The notes under the pieces were generated by a model that was not told the origin of the DNA, searched no databases, and saw only the letters and a list, made by a program, of their open reading frames with translations. A stretch of DNA of 11,985 nt from NCBI GenBank assembly GCA_041652635.1, contig JBAZGW010000042.1, positions 1 to 11,985 on the forward strand, written 5' to 3'. Shown piece after piece: positions 1 through 6,622 of the stretch (positions are counted from its first letter, which is position 1; each line of letters begins with the position of its first letter). The translations under genes were made by a program, and so were the position numbers. The DNA comes from Undivivens sp041652635. GTDB lineage: Bacteria; Omnitrophota; Gorgyraeia; Gygaellales; Profunditerraquicolaceae.

Positions 1-1
1 C

Positions 2-553
2 GATTCCGATTACGATAAAGAGAAGCTGCAGGAAAGGCTCGCCAAGCTTTCCGGCGGAGTCGCCGTGATCAACGTCGGAGCAGCCACCGAAACCGAAATG
101 AAAGAGAAAAAGGCCAGAGTGGAAGACGCGTTGCACGCCACCCGCGCCGCGGTCGAGGAAGGCATTGTCCCCGGAGGCGGAGTCGCTCTGCTGAGGACCA
201 TCTCCAGCGTCGAATCCTTGAAGCTCGAGGGAGACGAAAGAGTCGGCGCCAATATCATCAAGAGGGCGCTTGAGGAACCGATGCGCAAAATATCCGAGAA
301 CGCCGGAGTCGAGGGCGTTGTCGTGATCCAGAAAGTAAAGGAACAGAGCGGTTCTTTCGGGTTCAACGCTGAAACCGAAGAGTATACCGATATGATCAAA
401 GCCGGGATCATCGATCCGGTCAAAGTAGTCAGGCTGGCTATCATTAATTCTTCGAGTATAGCCGGACTTATGCTTACTACGGAGGCTTTGATCACCGAGA
501 TCCCGGAAAAAGAGAAACCGGGTCCCGCCATGCCTCCGCATCCCGAGTATTAA
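2..553 (+). CDS. groL: Chaperonin GroEL (Hsp60), C-terminal part; 5' end outside window
   Basis: This is the C-terminal third (183 residues) of the ATP-driven cytoplasmic folding chaperonin that works as a double seven-membered ring with GroES. The reading frame is open from base 2. It carries the very conserved run DALHATRAAVEEGIVPGGG, whose first Asp corresponds to the ATP-hydrolysis Asp398 of E. coli GroEL. Next come the equatorial segment with GANIIKRALEEPMRKISENAG and the closing IIDPVKVVRLAI and TTEALI motifs. The protein ends in EKPGPAMPPHPEY and lacks the Gly-Gly-Met repeat tail of many bacterial GroELs. A strong terminator follows, so this is the end of a transcription unit. groES would be expected upstream, outside the window. 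Identification is certain; only the missing N-terminal part prevents judging completeness. Confidence 0.97.
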   Translation, partial: DSDYDKEKLQERLAKLSGGVAVINVGAATETEMKEKKARVEDALHATRAAVEEGIVPGGGVALLRTISSVESLKLEGDERVGANIIKRALEEPMRKISENAGVEGVVVIQKVKEQSGSFGFNAETEEYTDMIKAGIIDPVKVVRLAIINSSSIAGLMLTTEALITEIPEKEKPGPAMPPHPEY

Positions 554-579
554 TACGGGAGCGTTGGAAAGCGCGTGAC

Positions 580-604
580 GTTCCCCGCGGTATTCCGGGG
601 GGAC
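580..604 (+). other. Hairpin downstream of groL
   Basis: Bases 580-586 pair with 598-604 (one G-T wobble). After a one-base bulge at 587, bases 588-590 pair with 595-597, leaving a TATT loop. No T-run follows, so it is not a classical terminator. It may protect the 3' end of the groL message or assist termination at the next hairpin. Confidence 0.4.
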
Positions 605-634
605 TTCCGGCAGTAACACAAAACAGTTAACGCA

Positions 635-686
635 TCCGGCCCGGCCGTGTTGCCCTGAACGGGGCGCGGCCGGGCCGGGTTTTTTT
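635..686 (+). terminator. Strong rho-independent terminator after groL
   Basis: A perfect 10-bp GC-only stem (GGCCCGGCCG at 638-647 with CGGCCGGGCC at 667-676) is extended on both sides by further pairs. The loop (650-664) can form a small inner CCC/GGG helix. The stem is followed directly by seven Ts (680-686). It separates groL from surE. Confidence 0.9.
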
Positions 687-721
687 AGGCAGGATCAGCG
701 ATAGCAGGATAAGGAGTTCTT

Positions 722-1579
722 ATGCCCGGCAAGAAAGAGAAGCGCCGATCCGGTAGAGGAAAAGCGAGCATCTTGTTGACTAATGACGACGGTATTCACG
801 CCCCCGGACTGACAGCCCTTTATGAAGCGCTGCTGCCTTTGGGGAATGTTACCGTGGTCGCCCCGGAACATGAACGCAGCGCGGTCAGCCACGCCATTAC
901 CCTGCATCAGCCTTTGCGCTTAAGGCAAGTCAGGCTTAAGGACGGACTGTCCGGTTATTGCACTAACGGGACGCCCGCCGACTGCGTGAAACTCGGGGTG
1001 CGCGCCGTCTTGAAAAGTTTTCCTGATATTGTGGTTTCCGGCATAAACCCCGGGCCGAATACCGGCTTCAGCGTGTTGTATTCCGGGACCGTGTCCGCCG
1101 CCAGGGAAGGCGCGATGTATGGAATACCTTCCATGGCGGTTTCTTTGGCGAGCCACGCCCCTGACGTCGACTTCAGCTATGCCGCTTCCTTTGCCGCGTT
1201 GCTGGCGCGCAAGATCATTTCCGGCTGCTTTATGCCTTCCGGAAGTCTTTTGAATGTGAATATTCCCGCAGGCGCCGTAAAAGGCGTTAAATTCACAAAA
1301 CAAAGCGTACAGGTTTTCAAGGACCAGTTCGAGAAAAGGAAAGACCCGCGCAACCGCGAGTATTACTGGTTGAGCGGGGAATTCTTCGGCGGCAACAGGG
1401 ACGCGGATATGGATAGCGAAGCCGTGCGCCGCGGTTATATTTCTCTGACCCCGTTGAATTGCGACGTTACCAACCACGCGCTGCTGGCGGAACTGCGTAA
1501 AAAACAGTCTATGGCTATAGTTAAGAAGCATGAAGCACGAAGCATGAAGGACGAAATGTGTTATCCTGAAAAAGGTTGA
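722..1579 (+). CDS. surE: SurE, 5'/3'-nucleotidase (survival protein)
   Basis: SurE is a cytoplasmic metal-dependent phosphatase that removes phosphate from nucleoside monophosphates. The metal and active-site residues are all visible: the LTNDDG motif (N21, D22, D23), PEHERSAVS with Ser53, CTNGTPADCV (residues 80-89) and SGINPGPN with Asn109, followed by the VLYSGTVSAAREG signature. At 285 residues it is longer than the usual roughly 250. The extra length is a basic N-terminal extension (about 14 residues before ASILLTNDDG) and a C-terminal tail. The start is the ATG with AAGGAG at 711-716, five bases upstream. The last 20 or so codons run through a tandem heptanucleotide repeat (1525-1552), so the tail KHEARSMKDE is probably repeat-encoded and not part of the fold. 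No clear promoter is visible between the groL terminator and this gene. Confidence 0.95.
   Translation: MPGKKEKRRSGRGKASILLTNDDGIHAPGLTALYEALLPLGNVTVVAPEHERSAVSHAITLHQPLRLRQVRLKDGLSGYCTNGTPADCVKLGVRAVLKSFPDIVVSGINPGPNTGFSVLYSGTVSAAREGAMYGIPSMAVSLASHAPDVDFSYAASFAALLARKIISGCFMPSGSLLNVNIPAGAVKGVKFTKQSVQVFKDQFEKRKDPRNREYYWLSGEFFGGNRDADMDSEAVRRGYISLTPLNCDVTNHALLAELRKKQSMAIVKKHEARSMKDEMCYPEKG
1525..1552 (+). repeat. Four tandem heptanucleotides at the surE 3' end
   Basis: The stretch reads as four 7-base units: GAAGCAT, GAAGCAC, GAAGCAT, GAAGGAC. They lie within the surE reading frame and encode the tail KHEARSMKDE. Related heptamers recur at 1791-1811, 1857-1877 and, more diverged, at 9339-9359. 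This is direct sequence observation; the origin and role are unknown. Confidence 0.75.
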
Positions 1580-1600
1580 CAGAAAGGGGTCAATCAATCA

Positions 1601-1750
1601 GTGGGAGAGAAAAGGATAACATATAAGTATAGTATAGGGTTTAAGCGAAAAGTGGTAGAGGAGATAGAAAGAGGGAAAATAAGCGGCGTATATGAAGCAA
1701 GCCGGATATATGATATAGAAAAAACGGGACCGGGTACCGCTTACTCCTAG
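1601..1750 (+). pseudogene. Truncated transposase-type HTH ORF (IS3-like OrfA remnant)
   Basis: An open frame from GTG 1601 encodes 49 residues beginning MGEKRITYKYSIGFKRKVVEEI and containing EIERGKISGVYEASRIYDI. The pattern (YS..FK..VV.EIE.GK....EASR.Y.I) is that of the N-terminal helix-turn-helix of IS3-type transposase OrfA proteins, which bind the element ends. The frame then degenerates (TGPGTAYS) and stops at TAG 1748-1750, where an intact protein would continue with about 40 more residues and an OrfB catalytic part. No DDE domain is present. Upstream, TTGAC (1576-1580) and GTCAA (1589-1593) form a short inverted repeat that could be a relic of the element end. The family call is by pattern recall; degradation is clear. 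Confidence 0.55.
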
Positions 1751-2000
1751 TCCTGCAGTTGGTTACGTCTGAAGTGTCCCCGGGGTTGAAGAAAGACGAA
1801 GTACGAGGCACCTTGCGCTCATGTGGAATTGAGCAAGTATTCTCAAGCGTGAACATGAAGCACGAGCGACGAAGAATGGGCACCGCAACTATAAAAACAG
1901 TTCACAGATAATCCGCGAAAGAAGTTAATAGACCGCCGTAAATATCCATATAGAGTGAGGTCCTTCATAATTCACGGTCCCCGGGTTTACAGCAGCCGCA
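1751..2000. other. Gene-free stretch, possible mobile-element debris
   Basis: No convincing gene lies here. A + frame without stops up to TAA 1909-1911 contains CGIEQVFSSVNMKHERRRMG (from 1822), faintly like the C-terminal part of DDE transposases. It has no start codon with a ribosome-binding site and includes heptamer repeats, so I do not call it a gene. From 1911 to 2000 I see only unremarkable AT-rich spacer. Confidence 0.35.
1791..1877 (+). repeat. Two further runs of heptanucleotide repeats
   Basis: Bases 1791-1811 read GAAAGAC, GAAGTAC, GAGGCAC. Bases 1857-1877 read GAAGCAC, GAGCGAC, GAAGAAT. Both are three 7-base units of the same GARNNAY-like pattern as at the surE 3' end. The two runs are in different phases relative to each other, so they are separate arrays and not one decayed array. 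Together with 1525-1552 they bracket the transposase remnant. Confidence 0.55.
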
Positions 2001-2029
2001 TTGCAACTCCCCTATATATAAAGTATACT
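2001..2029 (+). promoter_or_regulatory. Predicted promoter with palindrome over the -10 box
   Basis: TTGCAA (2001-2006), a 17-base spacer and TATACT (2024-2029) fit a housekeeping sigma-70-type promoter for the large gene downstream, giving an untranslated leader of roughly 50-70 bases. The -10 box lies inside a perfect 14-bp palindrome, TAAAGTATACTTTA (2019-2032), a plausible repressor site. Confidence 0.55.
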
Positions 2030-2089
2030 TTAAGTTAGGATATTTTCAGATCGCGGCGTGTATATTCACCCAATTTTTTTCTGCGTACT

Positions 2090-4978
2090 ATGCGAGCAAC
2101 ACATATGGCAAACAATAGACAAATGCCCCCGGAATTTAAAAAAATAGCCTGTTTTTCGATAATCTTTTCGTTTCTTTTCAATCAGCTTTGTTTTTCGCAG
2201 ATCACGCCGCAATTGTTTCCCCTGTATTTTGCCCAACCAGGCTTTCTTTCCGCGGATAAATTCCGGCCGTTGCATTTACGCTACCTTGAACTTGACCGGC
2301 AAACCCAAGGTTTTCAAATCTTCCTTGATAAAGGAGATGCAAAATATCCGGATCAGGCTTCTTTAGCCGGCGCAACTAAGGAACTAATGGATTACTTCCG
2401 TATTGGCCTGGCTCTTTCCAACAGCTCGTTTTGGGTGAATCTCCGGCCTGATCAGAAAGATAATATCATTGACCCGTTCTTAGAAAAGACCGATATCGGT
2501 AAAATACTTTTAGAAGCAGACATGAACCTGAAAAAAGACTTAGCGAACGCAACCTCGCCCGGCACAAAAGAAGGTAAGCAATACTGGGATAAGATATATA
2601 TAAAAGCAGGAGAGCTTTTTGGAGAACAAAGATTATCGCTGCCGACATTTACCAGGCCCTGGATCGTGCCGGGGGAGATAATTATACGTCAGACCCCTGT
2701 CAGCGCTTATATCTACAAAGCGACACTGAAAGTCATGCTGGAGCAGGATTATCTCAAGAACGCGGCGCCGGCGTTTGAAGACGAACGGATGAAGCAGTTA
2801 AACGACTATTCTTCGGAACTGATCAGGACCATGATCATCCCCAGTCTGACCCTGACAGTGAACAGTTCTAAACGCTATGCGTCTCTGCGCCAAGTGTATT
2901 ATTCGTTGATCCTTAGCCAATGGTTTAAGATGAAATACGTCAAAGCGCCGGATAATGAAAACCCAGGTCTCTCAGCAGCGGGCCTCCTGCAAACAGACGC
3001 AGCTTTATTACCATATGTCAGATTGATCAACTCCAATGATCTTCGCGGCCTTTCTTCAAAAAAGCCCTGGTCAAAAACCACCTATTTTAATCAATACCGG
3101 CGATCTTTCCAAAAAGGCGAATACGACGAATCCGAGACTATAACTACCCCGTATGGACAAACCATCCGGCAGTACACCTCGGGAGGGATCACTTTCGCAA
3201 CTCTCCCTGCGCTTATGTTAAGCGGTTTAGCTAATGTGATAAGCACCCATAAACCGTTATCGCCGGGTTTGAATCTGGCGGCAGTAAGCATAGGCGCGGA
3301 TGGCGTAGCCCATTCCCCGGGCTTAGCTTCAAAAAGTGAAAAAGTTATTCCGCGGGATGGCGGAGCACTGCTTGATCCCGGGAAAAGTAATTTAACAGAT
3401 AATCCTTTGTCGGCAGAGAGCTTGAACGGGCAGGAGCGTCTGGCAAAAGACCTTTTTCTTAACAGGCCGGAAATAATGGGAAAATTGAAGCCGTTCGATC
3501 CTCTCCTCGGGCAAGGCGGATATTCGTCTTTTTTGAAGCTTTATGAGACTTTAGGCGGCTTTGGCGACCTTTTTTTTGAAAATATACTGGTCCTGTTTAA
3601 ACCGTTGATCAATACCCAAGAAGACGTGGTAAAGATCACCGCCGATCTTGATAAACTGATGCGTCTCCCCGGAGAAGAAGAAAAAAAGCTCAACTATTTA
3701 TTCAGGCTTGCTTTACCGGCGTTGCTTAACGCTTTTACCCCGGAAGAATTACCGGTTTACTGGGATAGTTTTATTGCTGTGAGTATCGCCTCGGAAGATA
3801 GGGCGGGTGAATTGCTCATGCACGGCATCCCGGCTTTAAGGAACAAATTCGGGGTTGAAAACTTTGCCCGGAGATGGCCGGAGTTTTACCGGCTAGGCAT
3901 GGAGGAGGGCAGGTATGCTGTTCATTTCTTTGAAGCGGCGATGACCGTGGACGAAGCCGCTGAGCAGGCTGCCGCGGTATCCCTGCGTTTTGCGCAACAG
4001 ATCAGCGATACGGGAATAAATAATATTATAATGTCGGGGGGGAGTACTATCTTACCTTATAAGCTTTTTAAGGCGGCCTGGAGGAAAAAGTTCCCCAGAG
4101 CTGCGGAGGTCAAGATATATACTTTTAACGGCGAAGAAAATGCCAGGTTAAAGAAAAAAGAAACCAGGAATGAATTGTTCGATACTATCGCCAGGGAGAT
4201 CGATCCTCCCGGATTAAGGTTGATGTACGTCGATACTCATTGGAGGTCCGGTTTAAAACGCGTTTTATTGAAGGCGGAATCTAAGCGCAAGGAGCTGAAT
4301 ATTAAGTTCGCCGTTTTCTCCGCTCCGGCATTCAAAGAATTTGAAAATGATATTATAGGTTCGCCGGATCCGGTATTCAGAGCGCTTATATACGGTATTG
4401 CAGATGATGTATCTTTTTCCATCAAGTCCGACAAGCGATTATTGAGAACGCGGCTTAACGATTCTAATGCCGAAGCTTTTGAAGCGCGGTTGCCCGAAGG
4501 CATAAAAATATATCTTGATGCGATAATGCGTGCGATTGAAGCAAGCAGCGACACTGCGGCGCGCCAAGTCCCGGCGCAGGATGGCGGGATGAATAATCCC
4601 GGTGGTATAGATTTCCGCGATCTCCGGATAGTTAATCAACCTTTGCCTGCGGTGCGGCCGAATTCAGCGGCGCCGGCCCAGCCGAAAATCCCGCTTTCCG
4701 ATCTGGACAAGGAGTGGAATAAGATCGAAGAGTCCGTGAATAAAGGCTATATACCTTCCGGAGAAACTATAAAAGAATATATTTTGTCCTGTTTTCAAAA
4801 ACCCGATATTAACCGTGATATCGAGAAAGCCCTCGGTTGTATTTCTAATATTCTGCGTCTTGAGGAAGATTATGCCCTTTACTGCGAACCGGGATTCATT
4901 GAATTACTTAATCTCCTGGAATCAGACAAATCAGCGCAGGAATTGAAGGTTGCCTTAAGCTCGGTATCCTTCAAATAG
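2090..4978 (+). CDS. Large secreted multidomain protein, Omnitrophota-type, unknown function
   Basis: A 962-residue protein I cannot assign a function. Residues about 17-36 form a Sec signal peptide (basic stretch, then IACFSIIFSFLFNQLCFS), so it is probably exported. Residues about 57-225 form a block with FRPLHLRYLEL, FWVNLRPDQKDNII, FTRPWIVPGE and ATLKVMLEQDYLK. Residues 390-450 are a Gly/Ser/Pro-rich linker. Residues about 605-745 hold an alpha/beta-looking region with INNIIMSGGSTI and LMYVDTHWRSGLKRVLL, faintly like a phosphoribosyltransferase-type or Rossmann-like fold (weak). A linker DGGMNNPGGIDFRDLRIVNQ (831-850) leads to a helical C-terminal block (869-950) with DLDKEWNKIEESVNKGYIPS and SNILRLEEDYALYC. 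From memory, the first block, the GGIDF motif and the last block recur in large hypothetical proteins of Omnitrophota. Neither ATG 2090 nor in-frame ATG 2105 has a clear ribosome-binding site; either start keeps the signal peptide. The gene looks more AT-rich than its neighbours. Confidence 0.85.
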   Translation: MRATHMANNRQMPPEFKKIACFSIIFSFLFNQLCFSQITPQLFPLYFAQPGFLSADKFRPLHLRYLELDRQTQGFQIFLDKGDAKYPDQASLAGATKELMDYFRIGLALSNSSFWVNLRPDQKDNIIDPFLEKTDIGKILLEADMNLKKDLANATSPGTKEGKQYWDKIYIKAGELFGEQRLSLPTFTRPWIVPGEIIIRQTPVSAYIYKATLKVMLEQDYLKNAAPAFEDERMKQLNDYSSELIRTMIIPSLTLTVNSSKRYASLRQVYYSLILSQWFKMKYVKAPDNENPGLSAAGLLQTDAALLPYVRLINSNDLRGLSSKKPWSKTTYFNQYRRSFQKGEYDESETITTPYGQTIRQYTSGGITFATLPALMLSGLANVISTHKPLSPGLNLAAVSIGADGVAHSPGLASKSEKVIPRDGGALLDPGKSNLTDNPLSAESLNGQERLAKDLFLNRPEIMGKLKPFDPLLGQGGYSSFLKLYETLGGFGDLFFENILVLFKPLINTQEDVVKITADLDKLMRLPGEEEKKLNYLFRLALPALLNAFTPEELPVYWDSFIAVSIASEDRAGELLMHGIPALRNKFGVENFARRWPEFYRLGMEEGRYAVHFFEAAMTVDEAAEQAAAVSLRFAQQISDTGINNIIMSGGSTILPYKLFKAAWRKKFPRAAEVKIYTFNGEENARLKKKETRNELFDTIAREIDPPGLRLMYVDTHWRSGLKRVLLKAESKRKELNIKFAVFSAPAFKEFENDIIGSPDPVFRALIYGIADDVSFSIKSDKRLLRTRLNDSNAEAFEARLPEGIKIYLDAIMRAIEASSDTAARQVPAQDGGMNNPGGIDFRDLRIVNQPLPAVRPNSAAPAQPKIPLSDLDKEWNKIEESVNKGYIPSGETIKEYILSCFQKPDINRDIEKALGCISNILRLEEDYALYCEPGFIELLNLLESDKSAQELKVALSSVSFK

Positions 4979-5009
4979 TGCGGTTTTTATAAGAGTTGAC
5001 AGAACCGCA
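4979..5009 (+). promoter_or_regulatory. Inverted repeat over the nikR -35 box, candidate operator
   Basis: TGCGGTT (4979-4985) and AACCGCA (5003-5009) form a perfect 7-bp inverted repeat with a 17-base spacer that contains the TTGACA box. The geometry (two half-sites about 24 bases apart) resembles NikR operators, which are widely spaced dyads. The half-site sequence itself is not the E. coli GTATGA. Autoregulation by NikR is inference. Confidence 0.35.
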
Positions 5010-5024
5010 GCCGCGATTTATTAT
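4996..5024 (+). promoter_or_regulatory. Predicted sigma-70-type promoter for nikR
   Basis: Consensus TTGACA (4996-5001) is followed after 17 bases by TATTAT (5019-5024), putting the transcript start near 5031 and leaving a leader of about 38 bases before the nikR ATG. A perfect TATAAT at 5029-5034 is also present, but its 27-base distance from TTGACA makes it a poorer -10. Confidence 0.65.
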
Positions 5025-5068
5025 TGAATATAATAGTACACAACATTTAAGCCAAACGGGATATACGC

Positions 5069-5482
5069 ATGAGCAATTTGATAAGATTCGGCGTGTCTAT
5101 AGATAAAAATCTGGTTTCCGGTTTCGATGCCTTGATCGAGAGGCGTAAATGCGGCAACCGTTCCGAGGCGATAAGGGATCTTATCCGCCGGGAACTGGTC
5201 GATCAGGAATGGGCTGACGATAAGATAGTCGCCGGGGCGATCACCCTTATTTACGACCATCACAAGCGGGAGTTGTTGAACCACCTGACCTCTATACAGC
5301 ATGATTATCAGGGGTTGATCATCGCCACCCAGCATATCCATCTTGATCATTATAATTGCCTGGAGATGATCGCGGCCAAAGGCAAGGCGGCGGAGATCAA
5401 GAAACTCGCCGACACTCTGCGTTTGACAAAAGGCGTCAAGCATCTGTCGTTGAATGCCGCCACTACCGGCAGCGGGATATAG
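5069..5482 (+). CDS. nikR: NikR, nickel-responsive ribbon-helix-helix repressor
   Basis: A 137-residue cytoplasmic transcription regulator that binds Ni(II) and represses nickel uptake genes. The N-terminal ribbon-helix-helix DNA-binding part is MSNLIRFGVSIDKNLVSGFD to about residue 45, including RRKCGNRSEAIRDLIR. The C-terminal ACT-like metal-binding part has QHIHLDHYNCLE. The four high-affinity nickel ligands of E. coli NikR (His76, His87, His89, Cys95) map to His78, His89, His91 and Cys97, all present with a constant two-residue offset. The length is normal for the family. The ATG start has only a weak purine stretch (ACGGGA) upstream. It lies 96 bases before nikM, in line with control of the NikMNQO transporter. 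Confidence 0.95.
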   Translation: MSNLIRFGVSIDKNLVSGFDALIERRKCGNRSEAIRDLIRRELVDQEWADDKIVAGAITLIYDHHKRELLNHLTSIQHDYQGLIIATQHIHLDHYNCLEMIAAKGKAAEIKKLADTLRLTKGVKHLSLNAATTGSGI

Positions 5483-5578
5483 ATTTTTTTTAAATTCAGG
5501 TAGCACGATTGCGCCGGTTGTGTTATTATGTGCTGGGGTCTGACAGTAAAAACTAATTCTTAGCATAAGGAGACGTAG

Positions 5579-6262
5579 ATGCATATACCCGACGGATATC
5601 TCGGCCCCGCCACGAGCGGAGTGATGTACGCGGTGATGTTTCCGGTTTGGGCGCTGACCTCCCGGATGGTCAAGAAGACATTGAAGACCAGGCAGGTGCC
5701 GTTGCTCGCCATTAGCGCCGCGTTCAGTTTCGTGATAATGATGTTCAACGTGCCTATCCCGGGAGGGACAACCGGGCACGCCGTAGGAGCCGTGCTGGCC
5801 GCGATCCTGCTCGGCCCCTGGGCGGCCTGTATCGCGGTCACGGTAGCGCTGGTCGTGCAGGCCCTGCTTTTCGGCGACGGAGGCATAACCGCTATCGGCG
5901 CGAATTGTTTTACTATGGCATTTATCGAGGTCTTTGCCGGGTATTACTTCTATAAACTCATCAGCGGAAGATCGTCTTTCGGTTCCGGCAGACGGGTTAT
6001 CGCCGCCGGCATTGCCGGATACCTGGGGTTGAATATCGCCGCGTTCGCGGCGGCGCTACTGTTCGGCATTCAGCCGTTATTATACAGGACCCCTAATGGC
6101 CAGTCGTTGTATTGTCCTTACGGATTAAATGTGACAATACCGATGATGCTGGGTGAACATTTATTGGTGTTTGGCTGGGTAGAAGCGCTTATTACCGCGT
6201 TGGTAGTCAAATATCTGCAAAAACAGGATCCCGCGCTTCTTGCTTTCGGGAAGGAGGGGTAG
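5579..6262 (+). CDS. nikM: NikM/CbiM-type substrate-binding subunit of ECF nickel importer
   Basis: Inner-membrane S component of a nickel (possibly cobalt) energy-coupling-factor transporter. It begins with the diagnostic MHIPDGYL, in which the N-terminal amine and His2 bind the metal. GGTTGHAVGAVLAAILLGPW supplies His67, the other expected metal ligand. Several hydrophobic segments and the motif GDGGITAIGANCFTMA fit the CbiM/NikM family, at normal length (227 residues). The start has AAGGAG at 5567-5572, six bases upstream. The neighbouring nikR argues for nickel over cobalt; sequence alone does not settle the metal. No separate strong promoter was found in the 96-base gap after nikR, so co-transcription with nikR is likely. 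Confidence 0.94.
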   Translation: MHIPDGYLGPATSGVMYAVMFPVWALTSRMVKKTLKTRQVPLLAISAAFSFVIMMFNVPIPGGTTGHAVGAVLAAILLGPWAACIAVTVALVVQALLFGDGGITAIGANCFTMAFIEVFAGYYFYKLISGRSSFGSGRRVIAAGIAGYLGLNIAAFAAALLFGIQPLLYRTPNGQSLYCPYGLNVTIPMMLGEHLLVFGWVEALITALVVKYLQKQDPALLAFGKEG

Positions 6263-6266
6263 AGAA

Positions 6267-6605
6267 ATGAAACTTACTTCTAAACTTTGGCTGGGGATCG
6301 CGATCTTAGTCGTTCTTTCTCCTCTTGGTCTTTTGCTCCCGGAATATTTTAAAGCCGGTGATGCCTGGGGAGAATGGGGCCCAGATACTTTGAAAGAGCT
6401 TGTCGGGTATGTCCCTCGAGGGTTTGAAAAACTTTCCAATCTCTGGAATGCCCCAGTGCCGGATTATGCCTTTAAGGGATGGGAAGAGGGTGGATTGGGA
6501 GGGCTCAGTTTCTCCTATATCGCTTCGGCGGTTATCGGTATTATCATCACCGTCGCTATAGTCATGTTGATCGGCAAGATGTTAAGTAAAAAAGACCGTT
6601 CGTAA
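6267..6605 (+). CDS. nikN: NikN-type small membrane subunit (PDGLE-like)
   Basis: A 112-residue protein with one hydrophobic segment near the N-terminus (WLGIAILVVLSPLGLLLP) and one near the C-terminus (YIASAVIGIIITVAIVMLIG). The extracytoplasmic loop between them includes AWGEWGPDTLKELVGYVPRG. This is the architecture of the CbiN/NikN partner that works with NikM, and the pattern SPLGLL..WGEWG..YVP.G fits PDGLE-type proteins of nickel importers. I chose ATG 6267 because AAGGAGGGG (6251-6259) lies just upstream; an upstream in-frame start at 6240 would overlap nikM. It begins four bases after the nikM stop, indicating translational linkage. Confidence 0.85.
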   Translation: MKLTSKLWLGIAILVVLSPLGLLLPEYFKAGDAWGEWGPDTLKELVGYVPRGFEKLSNLWNAPVPDYAFKGWEEGGLGGLSFSYIASAVIGIIITVAIVMLIGKMLSKKDRS

Positions 6606-6622
6606 GACAGGACGCCGCGCAA

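Noticed and set aside
605..745. The numbers of the second finding, which were residue-based
   Set aside because: The alpha/beta region of the large protein lies at bases 3902-4327; these base positions themselves are the groL-surE gap and hold only the terminator already listed.
920..1597. 225-codon open frame on the minus strand opposite surE
   Set aside because: The surE frame has all catalytic motifs; the reverse frame looks like its complement, rich in His, Arg and Gly.
5029..5034. Perfect TATAAT as the nikR -10 box
   Set aside because: It is 27 bases from TTGACA; TATTAT at 5019-5024 has the correct 17-base spacing. It could serve a secondary start.
5455..5491. Possible terminator at the end of nikR (TGCCG/CGGCA stem and T-run)
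   Set aside because: The 5-bp stem is separated from the eight Ts by about 12 bases, so it does not have the geometry of an intrinsic terminator. The nikR-nikM unit is therefore left as probably co-transcribed.
5520..5546. GTGTTA-N15-TGACAG as a NikR operator before nikM
   Set aside because: It resembles the GTGTTA/TAACAC type of NikR site I recall, but only four of six bases in the second arm match and the spacer length is uncertain.
5021..5779. 252-codon open frame on the minus strand
   Set aside because: It runs opposite nikR and the start of nikM, has no recognisable motif and no ribosome-binding site worth naming.
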